Shown: positions 37,031-50,406, counted from the first letter of the stretch. The stretch is DNA of 64,000 nt from Helicostylum pulchrum (GCA_025677825.1 JAIXMO010000024.1:248001-312000); one strand, 5' to 3'. The notes: generated by a model from the letters alone, not told the origin. Translations and numbers: made by a program.

Positions 37031-37076
<46 letters not shown>

Positions 37077-38328
37077 GTGCAAAACAAGGTTGGTATTCTT
37101 TGTTTTTTTTTACACATAGACTAATCTCGAATGTGAATGAGCAGAAAAAAAAAAGGTTTTTGTATACGGGTGTGTAATAACAAACAGAGAAAGAAGGTAA
37201 ACAACACTTCATGAAAAAGATAGTCTAACTTAACAATGTTTGTTTCTCCTATTTTGATCTACATGACCAACGGTGGTAACGATAAACGATATGCATATTT
37301 ATGATACAATTTCTAAAAATAAAAGTCTATACCTGTACATCGAAAATCGCTTAAAGTGATACGGACCTTGATATTAATGTGTCACACACACAATATACAC
37401 CTTTTTTCATCAGTAACCAATATTTTCATGATTTAGTTTTCGACTAGTAAAAATAATTTTTTTTTTAAACATAATAACTACTTACTTAAAAGTATGAAAA
37501 CACTACTATAAAAAAACAGAGCGTATACATTTAGCGTGCATCTTTTTTAGATTATAACAATGATGCCTGCCCAATAAAAACAAAAGAGAATCAATACACG
37601 TGGTTTTCCCTTTTCAAAAAAAAACGACGAAGAAGTGGTAGTGGCTACTAAAGAAAAGACAAAAAGTACTAGGTTGGATTGAAAAGTGATCTTAATATGT
37701 GTGTGCTCTTATAAATGATAAATGTCGATGGAATATATAAAGTATATATATACACAGCACCCCTTAATAATTTACTTGGCTCCCCTTTTTTCCTTTTTCT
37801 TTTTTTTTTCGCACAATCTATACAGTATAGGATTCTAATATGGAATTACACTTGTTTATACCCAAATAAACAAGACGTGCACACTCACATAATAGACCAA
37901 AAAAAAAAAAACGATTTGTTCAATAAATAACCATCACCTTTTTTATAAACGAACTGATTTCATCTGTATTGTCCCTCAAAAATTCTTGCTCCCCCACATC
38001 ATATTTTATTTTATATTTTGCTCCTTCTTTTTTTTTTTTGCGTCTTCTTATATTTATATACTTTTTTCAATCCTTCTCTCTCTCTTTCTTTCTTTTTTTT
38101 TTCCTTACTGTTATTAGGCTGAATGACCCCTTTTACATAAAGAAGAAGTAAAAAAAAAAAAAAAAAGTTTACCCTTTCCGTATAATTTATATCTCTCTCT
38201 TTACCCAAGTTGTACTATAATTTGCACTAATATATATTACAAAGTATATTACTACCACTACTACTAATAATAAAAAAAAGGAAAAAAGAAAACAGAAAGA
38301 CTTTTTTAATCATAAATCAAAAAAAAAA
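36600..38328. other. Intergenic region with long homopolymers
   Basis: No gene is supported. It contains a 39-base T run (37034-37072), CTCTCTCTCTCTCGCTCC near 36902, and pyrimidine tracts up to the chitin synthase start (CTCTCTCTCTTTCTTTC near 38073). It probably contains the chitin synthase promoter. Confidence 0.5.
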
Positions 38329-41300
38329 ATGGAAATATCATTTAGTAACCTATCGATATCAACGTCTGCTAACAACAATGGCGAAACAAGTAACACACCC
38401 AAACGTACAGGCTCACTCGTGAGACCAGAAAGAAGTCGAATTGATCCACAACACCCTCAATACCACACACGAAAAAAGCTCAACACCGAAGACTATTATC
38501 GACCTGCCGGAGAACGATCTGCACCAGCCAGACGCTCAGTTATCAGAAGAGGTTTATTAGGGAGAGAAGAAGAAGAAGATGACCGACAACCTATTATTGA
38601 ATACTCAACTAATACAGCATCTAATACATGCGATCTTTGGAAACTATTTTGTTATACTGTTACATGCTGCTGTCCTCCCCCTATTCTTAAAGCTATGGGT
38701 AAAAATTTATATATATAAAAATCCCTTATTTTATTATTTTTAGTTGTTATTTATGCAATCTCTTTTTTTTATATATATATAGGTAAAAAGGATAAAAGTG
38801 CACAAATGGCATTTAGAGAAAAAATGGGCCTTGTTACTATTATTTTAGGTATCATGGCCTTTGTTGGTTTTTTAACCTTTGGATTCACACAAGTCGTCTG
38901 CCCACGACCACCACTAAGTTTTCGTGTCGAGACCATTAACAGTGGATATGTTGTCATTCACGGCTGGGCTTATCTATTAGCCTCCTGGAACAGTCACCCT
39001 GCAATTCCTGGCTCCACAGATAAACCTACAAACGTTATTTATGAACCCATCCACGCAGGTGGAAAAGATGCGTCCTTTTTATTCCAAAACATTAATCAGC
39101 AGTGCAATTCCATCTTTCTTCCTAAATCACAATCTGCCGTTATCGGAAAAGGTAATACCCCCTCTTATTTCCCGTGTCAGTTAATAGACTATAATACTGC
39201 TCCTCCAAACCCGTCCCTCTACTCTAATCAATCCGCCTGTCATTTAAATCCTACCGCAAGAACTACTTTTGAGTCCATGAGAACTCATGGTGTTTTAAAC
39301 TCAAATGGCAATTATGATAAATCAGGAAGAGTTTATTATGGTTGGAATGATGTTAATAGCACGACCCATTTAGCTGTCTTTAACGGGTAACGCACAGAAT
39401 AATATAATTTTTTTTTTGTCACCACTAAAACCTATCTCTTCTTATATAGTTATGTTATAAACTTGAATTTACTTCAATCACTACCTCAATCCGTATTTTC
39501 AGTACCTTCTGACGGCTTAATCCAATCCATCCTTCAAAACAGTTCTTTATACGGTGGTCAAGACATCACGCACACTGTCGCCACACACCGCACCTTGAGC
39601 AAACAATGGACCTCTGAAGCCAACTGCTTACTAGACGTGATCAAAGTAGGCGAAATCGACACCAAAAGTGTTGGCTGCATTGCGTCTGACGTCGTCCTCT
39701 ACACCTCATTAATAGTTATTTTGGGAGTGATCCTTGTGAAATTCGGACTCGCGGTTATATTTGGTTGGTTCTTATCCTGGAAACTAGGTAACTTTAAAAA
39801 AGAAGGGCGATCGTCCTACAAGGACCGCATGCGACGCGACGATGAAATTGAAGATTGGACGACCGGTATTCATGTTCCAGCTGAAGCCATACGACCCCAA
39901 TACGACCCTTACAAGTACTCTTACGGCGCGCAACAAACCCTCAACAAAAAAAAGAGCATGATGCCCAGAACCTCTCGTTTTACTCCACCCGATACTGGTT
40001 CCATGCACTTTACTACTACTATTGATAGACCTGGAAGCGCTATTTGGAAGCAAACAGCAACAGGGTAAAAAAAAAAAAAACTATACACTAATATATAAAA
40101 TATAACCAAATCCCTCTAATATAAAAAAATTTAGATCTAGAGTATTTAATCAAAACCTTGTTCGACCAACAGGTTCAACTTCCGAAAACAGTCGAAGCAT
40201 CACTGCAAGCCCACTATCGCGCCGATCATCACAAACATCACAATCAAGCATCATTCCGCGCTCTGTACAAACTGAAACTTCATGCCCGTACGTCCTCTCA
40301 CCACACGCCATCAAACAGCCTGCGTCCGAATACATGCCTTTTGGTTTCACCTTGGCCCACACCATCTGCCTTGTCACTTGCTATTCTGAAAGCGAAGACG
40401 GCCTTCGTACCACGCTGGACTCCATCGCCACCACCGACTACCCCAACTCCCATAAACTCATCCTCGTCATTGCCGATGGCATCATCACCGGCCACGGCAA
40501 CTCCATGTCCACACCCGACACCTGTATATCCATGATGCACAATTTTCTCGTTGACCCCGAGAGCGTTGAAACGCGGTCCTACGTCGCTATCGCAGACGGC
40601 ACAAAGCGCCACAACATGGCCAAAGTGTACACGGGCTTTTACCGCTACGATGATAAGACTGTCGACGTTGATAAACAGCAAGTGGTTCCCATGATCACCA
40701 TTGTCAAGTGTGGCACGCCTCAAGAGCAAGCGAGAGAATCCAAACCCGGTAACCGCGGTAAACGAGACGGTCAGGTGATCCTCATGTCCTTTCTTCAAAA
40801 AGTCATGTTTGATGAACGAATGACTGAACTCGAGTACGAGTTCTTTACCAATATTTGGGGAGTTACAGGTGTAAGCCCTGACAAGTACGAGATTGTGCTC
40901 ATGGTAGACGCAGATACAAAAGTATACCCGGATGCCCTTTCGCGCTTAATTAGTTGTATGGTCAATGATTCCGAAGTAATGGGACTTTGTGGTGAAACTA
41001 AAATTGGAAATAAAACTGATAGTTGGGTATCCATGATCCAAGGTAAAAAAATATATACATATTTATATTTATTTATCATTTTGTATTAACCCTCTTTTGG
41101 TAGTGTTCGAGTACTATATCTCGCATCATCAATCAAAAGCGTTTGAATCGATTTTCGGTAACGTAACCTGCTTACCAGGCTGCTTCTGCATGTACCGCAT
41201 CAAAGCGCCTAAAGGCAACAACGGCCACTGGGTGCCCATCCTGGCCAACCCCGACATCATCGAGCACTACTCTGAAAACGTCGTCGACACCCTCCACAAA

Positions 41301-42440
41301 AAGAACCTCCTCCTGTTGGGAGAAGACCGATACCTCTCCACACTTATGCTCAAGACCTTCCCTCGCCGTAAAATGTTATTTGTGCCGCAAGCAGTCTGTA
41401 AGACGGTTGTCCCCGACTCCTTTGCTGTGCTTTTATCTCAACGCCGACGCTGGATCAACTCCACCATTCATAACCTCATGGAGCTTGTGTTTGTACGAGA
41501 CTTGTGCGGTACATTTTGTTTCTCCATGCAGTTTGTCGTGTTCATGGAGCTTGTGGGCACGTTAGCGTTACCTGCTGCTATTTCGTTCACTATGTACTTG
41601 ATTATCTTGGCGTGTATGGGCCAACCTGCCGTACTCTCGCTTATTCTTCTAGCGCTGATCTTGGGTCTGCCCGCAGTGTTGATTGTCATGACCAGCCGAA
41701 AGCTGGTGTACGTAGGCTGGATGCTGATTTACCTCATCAGCTTGCCCATCTGGAATTTTGTGCTTCCTTCGTACGCCTACTGGCATTTCGACGATTTTAC
41801 ATGGGGCGAGACGCGTAAAGTTGAAGGCGCAGAAAGCAAAGAAAATCACGGTGACAAGGAAGGAGAATTTGACTCTTCTCAAATCGTGATGAAGAAATGG
41901 TCCGAGTATGAAAAGGAACGAAAGCAGCGAGAGTCAGATGAACGGTCAAGAGTCATGGTGCAGCAGCATCTAGCTACACCGCTATCTAGATGGTCACCGT
42001 ACTCTCGCATCTCCTCCTCCTCCCCAAACAACTCGACAGATCTATCACTGGAGATTGATAACTCAACACTGTCTACTTTGATTGGATCGACGTTAGGTAA
42101 CTCACCAGCAGGATCAAATGTACCACCTCCTGTACCTGTTCCACATCAACGGTTATCAATTACTTCGGAAACCAATGATGAGTACGATTCAAGTTCAAAT
42201 GTAACTGAAGAAGACGATGAAGACGATGATGAAATTAGACAGTGGAGAAGAAGTCTGGATATGCTAGGTGAAAACAGACCCACATCCTTTGATATCAATT
42301 TACCCATGATATCGCACAGAGACGAGCCCGAGGACGATTGGCAAGCAGGCATCATAGATTCTTTTAAAAAGAAAAAAAAGACGTCTGAATCAGATTCCAT
42401 AAATGAACAAAGTTCTTCTGTACCAAAAAACGATACCTAA
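38329..42440 (+). CDS. Class IV chitin synthase
   Basis: Five exons: 38329-38698, 38783-39386, 39450-40064, 40135-41042 and 41104-42440, giving about 1,277 residues. It is a membrane processive glycosyltransferase family 2 enzyme that extends chitin from UDP-GlcNAc at the plasma membrane. N-terminal transmembrane spans include [19 protein letters not shown] and [18 protein letters not shown]. The catalytic core shows [48 protein letters not shown] (near residues 905-910) and the product-site motif QRRRW (about 945-949). Several membrane spans follow, ending [15 protein letters not shown], characteristic of division 2/class IV. The acidic Ser-rich tail ([14 protein letters not shown]) is a likely phosphoregulatory region. 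There is no myosin or cytochrome b5-myosin fusion as in classes V/VII. Confidence 0.95.
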
Positions 42441-42550
42441 AAAAAAAAAAATTACGTTATTAGGAACCCGTTACAAAATAAAAAATATGTATTCAAAAAA
42501 AATTCAGGGAACCTTTACTTCTTTTTCTTTTTTTTTTTCTTTCTCTGTAA

Positions 42551-45396
42551 ATGTTGAACATGTATTCTTATTTTCCTAAACAAAGTAGAGCTCTTGACCC
42601 TATTAAACGACTAAAAACTTATTTCGAAGTACAAGGAAATTCTGAAAAAGAGGTAAACCTTTTTTTTTATACTCTCTTCTTGTACATGTAACTCATAACC
42701 TTTATAGCCTTTACCGACAATGCCAAAAATTGTAGATTACTGTATAAAGTATCCACGATTACTACGAAGTACGTTTTTTTTTTTTTTTTGGAAAAGCAAA
42801 AGCTATTGGATTTTTAACTTTTCTTTTAGTTCGCGATTCACCTTTAAAAGTTTTACACGATCCAAGTCTACCTTACGTGTTAGTTCACGATTGGTATATT
42901 GGCATTTCTCTTGATTACTTGGAAACTTCTGTTATCGTCTTACTAGCACAATGGGAAAAAGTATACAAGGTATAAACCAACACACACGATATAGGTATAT
43001 ATATATAAAAAAAAAACTAATGCAATTTTTTTTTTTAAAAATAGAAAAAAAGACACGATCCAGTACAAATCGCAAATCACTTTGTACAACTAGTCAACGA
43101 CATATACGAATGTTACGAGCACACCGGCTTAGCATTAAACATGCCCTTTCCCGAGTAAATAAATCCATCCAACATCTTCACTCTGTACTGACACTTTTTA
43201 ATTTTAGAGGAAGTTCGTTAGCAGCGACCGAATTAAAAGACAAGGTCAAGTACACCAGCATCGCATTAATTAAAGAAAAAATCACGTCTTCATTCACCAC
43301 GGCCAGCACCATCTTTTACGACTCTGGCTCCAACACTATTGAGCACCTTTTCCGCTCCCACCTCCCACCGCCGCCCCACCATCACCACCAACAGCCTGCC
43401 TTCGCCTACTTGTTCTCACACCGTATCTCCAAGTACCACGGCCCTGACCTCGAATACCAAGTGCAAACCATCCTCGACTCTGACCTTCCTGGCCTTGTCG
43501 ACGTATTCAACCTCTCCGACGAAATGCTAAAAGAATCCTGCACCAAGAGTTTTCGTAACGATGAACAAAACGATATCCAAACCGATACTTGGCTTATCCC
43601 TGACGACAACACACATACCGCCTCCTACTACGAGGAAAAAAGACTGGCGTTCAGTACCGTCTGCGAGAAATTAAATACGCTGTTGTTGACGCCGGATTGG
43701 ATACCGATTTTAAAAGAAAAAATCAAAGTGAGGTTGAATACGCTAGTGTGGAAGGATAATTGGACGGTGTCGATGGTGTCTGTGCAGTTGAAGTGGTTGC
43801 ATGTCTTGATTTTACCGTGGTTATCGTACGTGATACCTAAATCTGGAGATGTAGATTCGGATTGGAATAATTTTTTAAGACAAAAGATCAAGGCAGAACA
43901 TGTTCTTTACGAACTCATCTATCAATCTCGGTAAGACTTTTTTTAAAAATTTAAATACTTTTTCTACTTATCGCCTGTTATAGCATTCCTAGAATTTTCG
44001 ATATTATAAGAGACTACCCTACAACGAAAGAAGCAATTCTTGATTTTCATGTTATTGCCACCAAAAGAGATTTATTACAAGACTTGCAACAAAAATTAAT
44101 GGAAGAGTAAGTTCTTTTTTTTTTTAAAAAAAAAAAGGAGAGATTAGTTACTAACTGGATATTAATTTTTTTTTTTTTTTTTTGCAGACTGCAAGGTAGA
44201 CTTCTTCATTTAGGTGCTTCAGCAAGTGATATTCTGCAGCAGTATATTGCATGTATACAATGTTTAGCTATTATCGACCCTTCTTGCGGAATCATGGGTC
44301 TAGTTATAGAAATGATTGAATCATACATGAAGTACAAAAAAAAAAATCCATCCTAAAAAAAGACATATACTAACATCCAATTTTAGACGTTACCGTAATG
44401 ACGCTGTTCAAGGTGTAGTTGAATTAATTCGCGACCAAGAAGAAGACGAATTTTTCCCTGCAGTACAAGAAGAAGACGTCTACGTATTCAAGCCATCCGA
44501 GTTAACCAACCAAGAAGCCCCTCGCGACACTGTCATTATCAAAGAAGATAAACCCGGTAAGAAATTTGCAAACCACGCCGATTAAAACCCTTACTTACAC
44601 ACACACACAACATAGCCATGTTAAGAAGACTACAACAAAAATCACGAGACTCAGTAGCTATGCTTATCAGCATGTGTAACTCACTTGAAGATTTCGTAAA
44701 AGGCTACAGCAACAAGTTAGGAGAAGTACTTCTTTTAACAAAGAATTACGATACAGATGCAGAAGTTCGAAAATTAGAGCTACTGAAACGACATTTCCCC
44801 GCAGATACTTTTTTACGCTGCGATATCATGCTGCGAGATTTAGATATCAGTAGAAGACTGGATAAATCCATCCATGATAATAAAGATGTGAGTGGGTCGT
44901 TTCATGCCATCATCATGTCGGGCTTTTATTGGCCTGGTGGAGATGATGATAGTGATGCGGATGATTTGGGGCAAGACGATGAAGAAGAAATCGTGCTATC
45001 GAATTTACAAGCATGGCCTGAATTTGAAAGGTCTGTACAGACGTACGAAACAGAATTCAAAAAAGCAAAGGCATCCAGAAAATTAAAGTTCGTACCATCC
45101 TTGGGTTCTGTAACACTCGAACTAGAATTCAAAACTCGAAAGTTGAAACTTGATGTTTGTCCAGAAGCTGCTTTAATCATAGCCTTATTTAAAACAAAAG
45201 GTAACTTATACTACTAATTTTTTGTTTTGCCCAAAACTAAAAAAAACAATCTGTAGAGGATTCATTTACAAGAGAAGAAATTAAATTACAGGTTAAAATT
45301 TCTAAAGAAAAAGTAGTAGAACAATTAGACTTTTGGATCAAGCAGCAAGTACTTGAATTATCAGCAGAAGGGTATTTTCAATTGATTGAAGATTAA
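42551..45396 (+). CDS. APC2: Anaphase-promoting complex subunit 2 (cullin-like)
   Basis: Ten exons: 42551-42652, 42708-42768, 42830-42969, 43045-43154, 43208-43930, 43984-44106, 44188-44331, 44387-44556, 44616-45200 and 45257-45396, giving about 765 residues. APC2 is the cullin scaffold of the APC/C ubiquitin ligase and holds the RING subunit APC11. Supporting blocks are LHLGASASDILQQYIACIQ and AIIDPSCGIM (the DPS block that precedes the cullin homology), then the cullin domain: EDFVKGYSNKLGEVLLL, EVRKLELLKRHFP, CDIMLRDLDISRRL and SGFYWPGG. The C-terminal winged-helix APC2 domain ends EQLDFWIKQQVLELSAEGYF. An acidic insertion (DDDSDADDLGQDDEEE) lies before it. One intron shows a perfect TACTAAC branch site (44368). 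It starts 110 bases after the chitin synthase stop. Confidence 0.9.
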
Positions 45397-45600
45397 CCCG
45401 TATCTTCCGCATATTTATACCCTGTAAGTTTGATTCCCAAGCTCACTTTTTTAAAAATAAATAACTTTTTTTTTTTAAAAAAAATGATTGATTGATTTTC
45501 TGCAATGCTTTATCGGTTTGATACAAATATTTTATAGTGTGGGATACAAGATGGGGGTATTCTCTTTTTTTTTATATATAATAAGTTTGCAGTTATAAAT

Positions 45601-47311
45601 CTAGAAAAGATCATACTACAGAAAACATGTTAGTACAAAATAGTGCATTTTTTAAGAAATATAAGACTTACGAAGTAATCAAGACCTTGTCCAACTTCCC
45701 ATAATGCAATACCAACTATAGAAAAAAAAAGTATACTGAATAAGTACACAGTGCTAAAAAAATATTTATATATACCATACCATTATAATCTTCAGCAAGT
45801 CTTAGACGATTTCTAATAGACTACAAAAAAAAAGATATATTAGACCCCCCTTTTTTTTTTTTGCTATTTTGCACGAATCAGCACAAATTACCCTGTAGGT
45901 TGGAGTCCAAACTGTTCCCTGCCTTATACCGTCCTCATCTATATCAATAAACCAAGCTTCCTGATGCTCTTTATCCCAATTCAACTCCTCCTCACTTGCT
46001 ATCAATTGATTTTCATCTTCCAACAACTCATCATACTCAGTAGGCTGATCAATCAACTTATCCACCACCGTTTTCAACACCAGTGGTTCTGGCGCACGCG
46101 TATGTAAATAAGACATGGCGTACATATTCAGTCCAACTAACAACTGGTGTCTATTTTTTTCATTTGTCAAGTATTCAATATTATCCATAATCCATTCAAT
46201 CGGTGCATTGGGTCCACCACTACTATAATAAACCCTACTAAATCAGATTTTTGGTCTAAAACCTGTGCTCAAAAAATTAAAATACTTTACGGATCATGGC
46301 TAGAAAAGTCATAAGTCATCACACTGAATCGATCAACATATTTCGACATGGTCTCGAATATTTCGGGCTTCATGTACTGTTTATGATCTTCATTCATAAT
46401 CGAAGGTAAAACTACAATCAATTGTCGACCTTCTTTATGCAACAACAAAGATAAATCGGCTAGAAATCGTTGAAAGAAAGCAGGATATCCACACTCAATG
46501 ACCACACCGTCAAATTTATACTTTCTAAAAAAAAACAATTTAACAATGCTATCCTTTTTTATATATATGCGTATATACTTTACTTGACTTGTTCATTGAT
46601 TTCATTTGCTAATACGTTTGATTCTTCTGCACTTCCAACAAACACTCTTAAATCCTCACCTGTCCATCCACGTAATTGAAATCTTGGTAAAATTTTACCC
46701 ATATTTGTGGCCTCATCTTTTACCTCTTTCATCCACTGTATTAAACACAATTATTATGGTACCATTTTTTTTTTTTTTTGGATATCCTGTTTACTTACAC
46801 CTTGGTCAACATCATGCTCTCCATCAAAGTCAAATTGCATAGGTGATCTAATAACGATGTTTTAGTAAAAAAATAATAACATCGGAGAGTAAACAAACAT
46901 ACCTTCTTTGAATGTAATACCAAACAGGAGAAACACTATCAAACACTTTTCTTCAGTATACCAATTTTTTTTTTCTTTTTTTTTAGTGTGCACTTACTAG
47001 TCAAACTTTCCTTTAAACTCTTTTACAACATCATACCCTAACACCATAAAAAAAATATAAGTATTTAAATATATTATAGTATTTTGAATTTTACCTCTGT
47101 TATTCCATGGCGTAACATATGCTAAAGCTTCCCCTTTAAATTTTTTCGTATGAGCTTCTAAAACGTTGGGTTTATCATGGTTATGAATAATTTCCTTGAC
47201 TTTGAGCCCGTGTTTACTCAAGTTATCATTCACGTTTATTATCCTCTGGTTAGTTTCACAGCATACTAAACTAATTGCGACAACGCATGTAAAAAGTAGT
47301 AGCAATTTCAT
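45601..47311 (-). CDS. CHID1: CHID1-like glycoside hydrolase family 18 protein, secreted
   Basis: Ten exons (minus): 47095-47311, 46998-47037, 46903-46935, 46799-46847, 46584-46735, 46291-46524, 45892-46222, 45781-45820, 45672-45715 and 45601-45615, giving 384 residues. The last exon codes only YDLF and the stop, completing the family ending GLDYFYDLF. A signal peptide (MKLLLLFTCVVAISLVCC) is followed by YVTPWNNRGYDV, KFDYVSPVW, HDVDQGWM, KFDGVVIECGYP, SVMTYDFSSHDPSGGPNAP, LLVGLNMYAM and GIALWEVGQGLDYF, all landmarks of chitinase-domain-containing protein 1. At the catalytic strand the chitinase DxxDxDxE pattern is reduced to DGVVIE, as in animal CHID1. Saccharide binding is therefore more likely than classical chitinolysis. 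It is convergent with APC2 (204 bases between stops). Confidence 0.9.
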
Positions 47312-47879
47312 TTTTGTTTAAAAAAAGAGGGGGGAAAATGTGTTTATAGTGTGAGATTTTTTTTTTATTATGCATTTTTTATCAGTGGCAAGTCACCTGG
47401 GTTGGAGACACGCGCTTAATTTTTTTTTGACTTGGAGGTGCTAAAATTAATAGCAGTTTGGAGGGAAATATTTGCACTACTTTTTGAGCTATTGATTTGT
47501 TTTTCCTTGCTATTTATACCCTGTATCTAATTCTAGCCCGACTTTATATCCTTGATAACTATGTGTCGTAGCCCTAAAAAAAGTAAAACGTCAACTTCCC
47601 GAATATTACACCATTCTGTCTACTACTCACTGGACAATATGGAAATATATTATCAATCAAACGCCTTTTATTTTGGACACCATCGTGAACAAAATAAATC
47701 CGCATATTTCACTTTTATTAGACAAGCCAACCATTCACAAAAAAAAAAAAATAGCTACCCATTTCCTTCATATTCTTCGTTTTTTTTTTCCCTTCCTACT
47801 TTGAAGTTCCACCTCTCCGAGATGTGTGACCTCAAGATAATAAAAATATTAAACTTAAGGTTTTGTCTCATTTTCGATA
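47312..47879. other. 5' region of the CHID1-like gene
   Basis: No gene is supported. A TATTTATACCC stretch near 47511-47521 and T-runs are present. Open frames here are short and homopolymer-interrupted. Confidence 0.4.
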
Positions 47880-48089
47880 TTAGAACTGTTTATTTAAAAA
47901 AGACAATATATGTGTGTACTCTCTGATATCTCGAAGCTTTGAAAAAAATAGGCTGTTGAAAATATTTGCCTGTCCGGATTTTTCATGCTTTGTTCGTAGC
48001 TCGGAAAGAGCAAAATCAACAACATTATCTTTCAGCCACTCTTTTCTTCGAAGGCATTGAAAGAAATTATCTTGTAGTTTTATATCAGA
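47880..48089 (-). pseudogene. Ulp1-like cysteine protease fragment
   Basis: A 70-codon frame on the minus strand, preceded by a possible acceptor CGTGTAG, reads FFQCLRRKEWLKDNVVDFAL, then QANIFNSLFFSKLRD and ends in a TAA at 47880. The WLxDxxxxF......IFNSxFFxKL pattern is the N-terminal half of Ulp1/SENP-type (C48) SUMO proteases. The catalytic His, Asp and Cys blocks that should follow are not found downstream. A possible upstream exon (VLQGDSKEGNCKKRVTDFNP, about 48186-48245) does not join in phase. Ulp1 domains are common cargo of large DNA transposons, so an element remnant is likely. Confidence 0.4.
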
Positions 48090-48705
48090 CTACACGTTTT
48101 TTTTAAAAAAAAGAAAGAAAGTATATACTTATACACACATCAATATATGTCTTTAAAAGAACAAAGAAAAAGATAACTTACGGGTTGAAATCTGTTACGC
48201 GTTTTTTACAATTGCCCTCCTTACTATCCCCTTGTAAAACCTGCTTTTAATGTAAATAGATAAAAAACGAATAAAACTGTAGTCTACCAATTGTTGAAAA
48301 AAAAATATTGCAAAACAAAAAACATTTTATTGAGTATAAAAAAAACTTCTTTTCGTTCTCACAACCACAGGTTGCAATGATTAACAGGATCAACCACGAG
48401 AAGGTAGAAGTTCATCCGATCCCAAAAGATAAAAAAAAAAACACAACCGAAGTTGTGGGGACCTCCCCTTACAATAGGCTTGGAAAAATCGACCGTGGTA
48501 AGCCATTTCTGCTGTGCAATGGCTCGAGAGAACACAATGTCTTCCGACCTTAGAGCGGATAATCCCTTTTGCAAAGTAACTTCAAGACCACATTACTCAT
48601 GCTCAGACTACGCTGACTAGCATCCCCACACCACACACGCGGATAACAAGAATACTAGGGCGCAATAAAGAGAAAAAAAAAAGGAAGACTGAGAGAAACT
48701 CCTTT
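48090..48705. other. Unassigned stretch between two gene fragments
   Basis: The minus strand at 48455-48595 reads LQKGLSALRSEDIVFSRAIA and QQKWLTTVDFSKPIVRGG without an ATG; it is protein-like but unrecognised. Nothing else is supported. Because fragments on both sides are on the same strand, this may be part of one decayed element. Confidence 0.3.
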
Positions 48706-49450
48706 TTACATACGACCAAAATGAGGCTTAGTGTCGAAGTAGTCCTTACCCAGCGTGGTTTTTCTTCTGATAAACGCTACTGCCTCGTCTTGAAAGCCAA
48801 TCTTAGATCGGTCAGCGCAATCATCCACTTTGTTGTGGTGAAGGAAACAAGAAAAGCTTGTCATGAAAAACCAATAATTTTGAGCTATAGCAACAGACTC
48901 TACCAATCTTGGTGCGTAGGTACCAATCAACTGGGATGCTTGCCCTTCATTTAAATTAGTTCTATTGATAAGGGAGTCACCACTATAATCAATGTTACAA
49001 AGACGATAATCGCTACAATCAAATGGTGGGCTGTCCACAGAGCAAAGTATATGGTCAAGATTATTATTTGCAATTTTTTCCTGGTTCTTTATCGTAATAT
49101 TCGTCATCTTATCATGCTTTACGATGATGTCAAACAATGTTGATTTAGTAATGAGCGCTATATTCTTCTTATCGCCCACAGATTCTAACATCAACAGTGC
49201 AAATCTAGTAGAAAACTCTTGATAGCCAATGGTTATTTCACTTCCATCGCTGACATGTCCAAATATATGTTTTATAAACTCCTTTTTATAGTATTTATCT
49301 TTTAAAACAAATGAATTATACTTTGCCAACTGCAAAGCAGTGACCCTGTTTTCAATTATGAGCGTGTTTTTCGTAGGTGCGGCACATACACTCCAGTAGA
49401 GTCGACGAGCAGACGCAAAGGAAAATTTATCTACTTCACTTGTTAAAAGT
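48706..49450 (-). pseudogene. Unrecognised 240-codon coding fragment
   Basis: The minus strand is open from a TGA near 49470 to the stop at 48706, with no ATG near its beginning. It contains DKFSFASARRLYWSVCAAP, LIIENRVTALQLAKYNSF, KEFIKHIFGHVSDGSE, GYQEFSTRFALLMLESVGD, DSPPFDCSDYRLCNIDYSG and APRLVESVAIAQNYWFF. This is clearly protein-like and long enough to have been a real exon. No conserved domain is recognised. It lies upstream of, and on the same strand as, the Ulp1-like fragment, so both may derive from one mobile element or one broken gene. Confidence 0.4.
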
Positions 49451-50406
49451 GAGAGATGTATAATATAATATCAGGAGTTAGGCCGGACATAATTAGGGAA
49501 GGGATGAATAAGAAACGTTTTTTTTTACAAGTACACAGGAAAACATTATATACCATACTGCAAGTAATGTTCACTCGTTTCAGCCTTCACTGTTGTCAAT
49601 TCCCATTTCACGCATTGTTTACTATATTTTATTCACATGATAATGAAAAACCCTCGCCACTTGGTCCTTAATATGGGAACAAATTCATTTAAAAAAAGAA
49701 GGCTGTTATTCCTGTGATCTCTGATGTTGTGAGCGATTTGTAAACTGCGATATATCAGTGGGCTTTTCAAGGTGATCTTTTTTAGGGCGTTTTAATAGAG
49801 AAACGCCCTTTTGTTTTTCCTAAATAAATCTACGGCGTCCCAACTAAGTAATAATGGAGCCTTTATAGATACATCGCTTGTCAGCTATTTCGTGTGTGAA
49901 CATAACATTTTTTAACCAGCTATTATATGTATGAGCAATAATATTTACTACATAAATATTACATAAAAAATATTTAAAGCCCCCGTTTCGTTAGCATAAT
50001 TGCTCCCTTTGGAGTGTTTTTATCAGTTTTTGTACCCGGCCCGTGCAATACGGTACACTGCCATGCACACTGTTACTTACCGATAAATAAGTAAAAAAAT
50101 GGAATTAATTTAAATACTCATGTATTCAATCTATAAGTTAGTTAATCGTTTTTACAAACGACCCATACAGTTCACTGGGATGGAACTTGTTGTCTTGGGT
50201 TTCTAAGGCATCCAGGTCGAATTTTTATGCGTACGAAGGCCCAATTTAACATTAATAAAGTAAAAGAATAGTTTTTTTAGACAGGAAAAGTTTCAAAAAT
50301 TCGTTTAGTTATTAAGTCAGGATTTAAAAGGGTTGGTTTTATTAAGGTGATAAATAAACAAGTAATATCTGTAAGTATCTGTATCATCATATCCCGACTA
50401 GTAACC
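49451..50406. other. Intergenic AT-rich stretch
   Basis: No gene is supported. A GGGCGTTT...AAACGCCC inverted repeat at 49785-49810 (GGGCGTTTTAATAGAGAAACGCCC) is a near-perfect hairpin of eight base pairs. It could be a terminator-like structure, but in this organism it is probably incidental. Confidence 0.4.

Noticed and set aside
37034..37072. 39-base T run as a retroelement poly-A tail
   Set aside because: No reverse-transcriptase coding sequence or target-site duplication is seen beside it; long T runs are common in this window.
48359..48574. Possible gene on either strand near 48.4 kb
   Set aside because: The minus reading is protein-like but has no start, no recognisable family and is interrupted by a T-run; kept only as a note in the region entry.
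49785..49810. GGGCGTTT...AAACGCCC hairpin as a terminator
   Set aside because: Rho-independent terminators are not expected in a fungal nucleus, and no gene ends there.
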